Positions 60,946 through 64,000 of a stretch of DNA of 64,000 bases are shown piece after piece. Position 1 is the stretch's first letter. Every line of letters begins with the position of its first letter. The DNA is from Burkholderiales bacterium (GTDB taxonomy: Bacteria > Pseudomonadota > Gammaproteobacteria > Burkholderiales > Burkholderiaceae_B). Location of the stretch: positions 17,285 through 81,284 of the forward strand of contig JAIXTE010000073.1 of assembly GCA_027484315.1 (NCBI GenBank). The letters run 5' to 3'. The notes beneath the pieces were generated by a model. That model was not told the origin of the DNA. It saw only the letters and a program-made list of their open reading frames with translations, and searched no databases. The translations under genes and the position numbers were made by a program.

Positions 60946-62592
60946 TCACCCGTTCAGCATCCACCCCGCCGCTTTCTCGGCAATCATCAGGGTCGGGCTG
61001 TTGGTGTTGCCGCTGGTGATGGTGGGCATCACGCTGGCGTCGGCAATTCTCAACCCATTCACACCCAACACCCGCAGGCGGGAATCCACCACGGCCATTG
61101 GGTCGCTGGCCTTCCCCATTTTGGCTGTACCCACCGGGTGGAAAATCGTGGTGGCAATGTCACCCGCCAAGCGCACCAGTTCCTCATCGGTCTGGAATTC
61201 CACCCCGGGCTTGAATTCCTGCGGCTTGTATTTCGCAAGCGCAGGCTGGTTTGCAATATTGCGTGTTACACGCAGGGAATCGGCTGCCACCTTGCGGTCT
61301 TCATCGGTGCTGAGGTAGTTCGGTGAAATGGCCGGGGCCTGCTCATAACTGCCACTCTTGATGTGCACCGTGCCGCGGCTGGCCGGGTTCAGGTTGCAAA
61401 CACTGGCCGTGAAGGCATTGAAGCTGTGCAGCGGCTGGCCAAATGCAGGCAGGCTCAAAGGTTGCACATGATATTGAATATTGGGGTACGGGCGGTCGGG
61501 GCTGCTCCTGGTGAATGCGCCCAACTGGGATGGGGCCATGCTCATCGGCCCGCTGCGCTTGAACAGGTATTCCATGCCAATCTGGGCCTTGCCCCACCAA
61601 TTGCTGGCCAAGGTGTTCAGGGTTTTAACCCCGTCCACCTTGAACACAGCGCGAATTTGCAGGTGGTCTTGCAGGTTGGCACCCACACCGGGTTTGTCCA
61701 GTTTCACCTCGATACCATGCTGTTGCAGCAAGTCACCCTGCCCTATGCCGCTTAGCTCCAGGATTTGCGGCGTGCCAATGGCACCGGCGCACAGCACTGT
61801 TTCACGCGCAGCCTTCACGCTGATTTCCTTGCCAGCCCGCACCACCACTGCACCGGTGCAACGCAATTCGCCGTTGGCTGCTCGTTCAATGTCCAACTTC
61901 CTGACCTGCGCATGGGTCCACACCGTCAGGTTGGGTCGCCGCAAAATCGGCTTTAGAAAAGCCTTGGACGTGTTCCACCGCCAGCCGCTGCGCTGGTTCA
62001 CCTCAAAATATCCCACGCCGAAATTGCTGCCGGTGTTGAAATCATCCGTGGCAGGAATGCCAGCCTGTTGCGCAGCCTGCGAAAACGCTTCCAGCACTTC
62101 CCAGCGCAGGCGCTGCTTTTCCACGCGCCATTCGCCATGGCCGCTGTGGTAACGGGCCAGTTGTGACACCTGCCCTTCTGCATCCCCTTGGTCGTAGCGC
62201 CAATTGCTTTCATGGGCCAGAAAACTTTTCAGGCAATTGTTCCAGTTCCAGGAATCGTCGCCTGTTTGCTCAGCCCAGCTTTGATAATCACGGGCCTGCC
62301 CACGCATGTAGATCATCCCATTGATGCTGGAACACCCACCCAGTGTTTTGCCACGGGGGTAAATCAGCGAACGGCCATTGAGGCCCGCGTCCGCTTCAGT
62401 ACGAAAGCGCCAATCGGTGCGCGGGTTGTCAATGCAATACAGGTAGCCCACGGGAATGTGGATCCAGTGGTAGTTGTCTTTCCCGCCCGCCTCCAGCAAC
62501 AGCACGGTATTTTTGGGGTTGGCACTTAAACGGTTGGCCAGCAGGGCCCCGGCTGTGCCTGCCCCCACCACGATGAAATCAAAAGTTTGCAT
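60946..62592 (-). CDS. GMC-family FAD oxidoreductase (choline/alcohol dehydrogenase-like)
   Basis: 548 residues: FAD-binding 'DFIVVGAGTAGALLANRLSANPKNTVLLLEAGG' at the N-terminus, GMC signature 1 'YPRGKTLGGCSSINGMIYMRGQARDYQSWAEQ', signature 2 'GAIGTPQILELSGIGQ', and the C-terminal catalytic pair region 'TTIFHPVGTAKMG ... LRIADASVMPTITSGNTNSPTLMIAEKAA' with His and Asn. It oxidises a primary alcohol with FAD as cofactor. Choline is possible but other alcohols are equally likely. ATG with GGGGAGAGC directly upstream. Single-gene unit. Confidence 0.9.
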   Translation of the reverse strand: MQTFDFIVVGAGTAGALLANRLSANPKNTVLLLEAGGKDNYHWIHIPVGYLYCIDNPRTDWRFRTEADAGLNGRSLIYPRGKTLGGCSSINGMIYMRGQARDYQSWAEQTGDDSWNWNNCLKSFLAHESNWRYDQGDAEGQVSQLARYHSGHGEWRVEKQRLRWEVLEAFSQAAQQAGIPATDDFNTGSNFGVGYFEVNQRSGWRWNTSKAFLKPILRRPNLTVWTHAQVRKLDIERAANGELRCTGAVVVRAGKEISVKAARETVLCAGAIGTPQILELSGIGQGDLLQQHGIEVKLDKPGVGANLQDHLQIRAVFKVDGVKTLNTLASNWWGKAQIGMEYLFKRSGPMSMAPSQLGAFTRSSPDRPYPNIQYHVQPLSLPAFGQPLHSFNAFTASVCNLNPASRGTVHIKSGSYEQAPAISPNYLSTDEDRKVAADSLRVTRNIANQPALAKYKPQEFKPGVEFQTDEELVRLAGDIATTIFHPVGTAKMGKASDPMAVVDSRLRVLGVNGLRIADASVMPTITSGNTNSPTLMIAEKAAGWMLNG

Positions 62593-62857
62593 GCTCTCCC
62601 CAATCTGATGAATAGATAGTACCTAGGCATCAAATTGCGTGGGTGAACCTGCTGCAGCAATTGAATTGGGGTTTTCCAGAGTTTTGCAAAAAAGTCAAAG
62701 ATGAAATGACTAACGGCTTGAGCTTGTGACGAATACAATGCCTCAGAACGCACGCCAATTCCATTACAATTGTGGGCTATTGCGCTGCGCAAAGGCAGCC
62801 TGCCGTGCGCACGACACAGCCGCGCAAAACCAAAATCACAACAGCTTGAGGTTCAAA

Positions 62858-64000
62858 ATGACAGAACGCACCACCGTGCATGGCTTGAAAGTAGCCACAC
62901 CTTTGTACAACTTCATCAACAACGACGTGTTGCCCGGTACTGGCATTGATCAGGCTGGCTTCTGGAAAGGCTTCGACGCCATCGTCAACGAACTGGCCCC
63001 CAAGAACGCAGCCCTGCTGGCCGAACGCGACCGCATTCAGCTGGAAATGGACGCATGGCACAAGGCCAACCCAGGCCCAATCGCCGACATGGCCGCCTAC
63101 CAGGAATTCCTGAAAAAAATCGGTTACCTGGTTGAGCAACCCGCCAAGGTACAAGCCACAACCGCCAACGTGGACAGCGAACTGGCCACACAGGCTGGCC
63201 CACAATTGGTTGTGCCCATTCTGAATGCACGTTACGCATTGAACGCCGCCAACGCGCGTTGGGGCTCACTGTATGACGCCCTTTACGGCACCGACGTGAT
63301 TTCCGAAGAAGGTGGTGCAGACCGCGCTGGTGGCTACAACCCAGTGCGCGGCGCAAAAGTCATCGAATTCGCACGCAACTTCTTGGACCAGTCCTTCCCG
63401 CTGGAAGGCGCGTCACACAAAGACGCAACAGGCTACTCCATCGTTGGTGGCAAATTGCATGTGGCCCTGAAAAACGGCAGCACCGTGGCCTTGAAAAACC
63501 CAGCCCAACTGGTTGGTTTCCAGGGTGACGCAGCAGCCCCCAGCAGCGTATTGCTGGTGAACAACGGTGTTCACGCCGACATCATCATCAACCGCGCAAC
63601 TGCCATCGGCTCAAGCGACGCAGCCGGTGTGGCCGACGTGGTGCTGGAATCTGCCTTGTCCACAATTCTGGACCTGGAAGACTCTGTTGCCGCAGTGGAC
63701 GCTGAAGACAAAATCGTGGCCTACAAAAACTGGCTCGGTATTTTGAAAGGCACCCTGAAAGAAGAAGTGACCAAGGGTGGCAAAACATTCACACGTGGCT
63801 TGAACGCAGACCGCGTGTACACCGGCGCAAACGGTGAAACAGTGACCATGCATGGCCGCTCCATGCTTTTCCTGCGCAACGTGGGTCACTTGATGACAAA
63901 CCCCGCCATTCTGTGGGGCGCCGACAACAAGGAAATCCCCGAAGGCATCATGGACGCCATCGTGACCACCACCATCGCCCTGCACGACCTGAAGGGCAAC
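62858..64000 (+). CDS. glcB: Malate synthase G, 3' end beyond the window
   Basis: Open from ATG at 62858 to the window end (381 codons); the usual length is about 725, so the C-terminal half is outside. The visible part begins '[31 protein letters not shown]' and contains '[25 protein letters not shown]', '[20 protein letters not shown]', '[33 protein letters not shown]', '[27 protein letters not shown]' and '[20 protein letters not shown]'. It condenses glyoxylate and acetyl-CoA to malate. TTGAGG lies upstream of the start. The 62593-62857 stretch between this gene and the GMC gene is non-coding and holds no clear motif that I can name. Confidence 0.96.
   Translation, partial: MTERTTVHGLKVATPLYNFINNDVLPGTGIDQAGFWKGFDAIVNELAPKNAALLAERDRIQLEMDAWHKANPGPIADMAAYQEFLKKIGYLVEQPAKVQATTANVDSELATQAGPQLVVPILNARYALNAANARWGSLYDALYGTDVISEEGGADRAGGYNPVRGAKVIEFARNFLDQSFPLEGASHKDATGYSIVGGKLHVALKNGSTVALKNPAQLVGFQGDAAAPSSVLLVNNGVHADIIINRATAIGSSDAAGVADVVLESALSTILDLEDSVAAVDAEDKIVAYKNWLGILKGTLKEEVTKGGKTFTRGLNADRVYTGANGETVTMHGRSMLFLRNVGHLMTNPAILWGADNKEIPEGIMDAIVTTTIALHDLKGN

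Noticed and set aside
1..64000. CRISPR arrays, tRNA/rRNA genes, insertion sequences, prophage
   Set aside because: No regularly spaced repeats, no cloverleaf or rRNA sequence and no transposase, integrase or phage genes were seen on reading through.

Overview
The window is a 64 kb piece of a chromosome from a Gram-negative, respiring bacterium. It is most likely a betaproteobacterium of the Burkholderiales; a Limnobacter-like organism is my best guess but is unproven. Supporting features are RdgC, Coq7-type ubiquinone hydroxylation, OmpW and an OprP-like porin, EptA-type lipid A modification, HME-RND efflux and malate synthase G. I saw no rRNA, tRNA, CRISPR array, transposase or phage gene.

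Layout. 1-4.7 kb: the end of an OprP/O-type porin gene, a periplasmic thioredoxin-like protein, OmpW with an upstream FNR-type box, a manganese (yybP-ykoY) riboswitch in front of a GDT1/MneA-type Mn exporter, and a methyltransferase. 4.7-11 kb: a minus-strand operon of seven genes with 4-base overlaps at most junctions: thermostable-hemolysin family protein, AMP-dependent acyl ligase, haem-oxygenase-like diiron protein, short-chain dehydrogenase, TPR protein, response regulator, histidine kinase. 11.1-15 kb: a PAP2 phosphatase, EptA and a DUF5666 lipoprotein. 15.1-24.1 kb: a heavy-metal RND efflux operon with its own two-component system, then a cytochrome b561 and a PepSY protein. 24.4-30.2 kb: an unrecognised Thr/Asn-rich protein, an EgtB/PLP-enzyme/HTH operon, and two unrecognised genes.

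30.2-52.5 kb is the standout region. It is an 11-gene minus-strand operon plus a divergent TolC gene, and it encodes what looks like a complete secondary-lipid pathway. A two-protein PUFA-synthase-like iterative polyketide/fatty acid synthase has enoyl-reductase-type NMO barrels fused to one end and a phosphopantetheinyl transferase fused to the other. It is followed by a free ACP, a glycosyltransferase, an alpha/beta hydrolase, two condensation/wax-synthase-like acyltransferases, and a MacB-type ABC exporter (adaptor, ATPase, two permeases) matched to the divergent TolC. I infer that the product is an exported glycosylated and acylated lipid.

52.5-64 kb is mostly housekeeping or accessory: a molybdopterin oxidoreductase, two putative metallopeptidases, a DUF4282 membrane protein, RdgC, a fatty acid desaturase with a coiled-coil tail, a DCC-Coq7 fusion, an S4 protein, a HigBA toxin-antitoxin pair, a GMC oxidoreductase, and the first half of malate synthase G.

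A regulatory thread joins several envelope loci. Four 17-base direct repeats of the PmrA/QseB type (TTAA-core, 5-base spacer, CTTAAT) lie upstream of the hemolysin-family operon/PAP2, the DUF5666-eptA pair, the metal-efflux operon and the PepSY-cytochrome pair.
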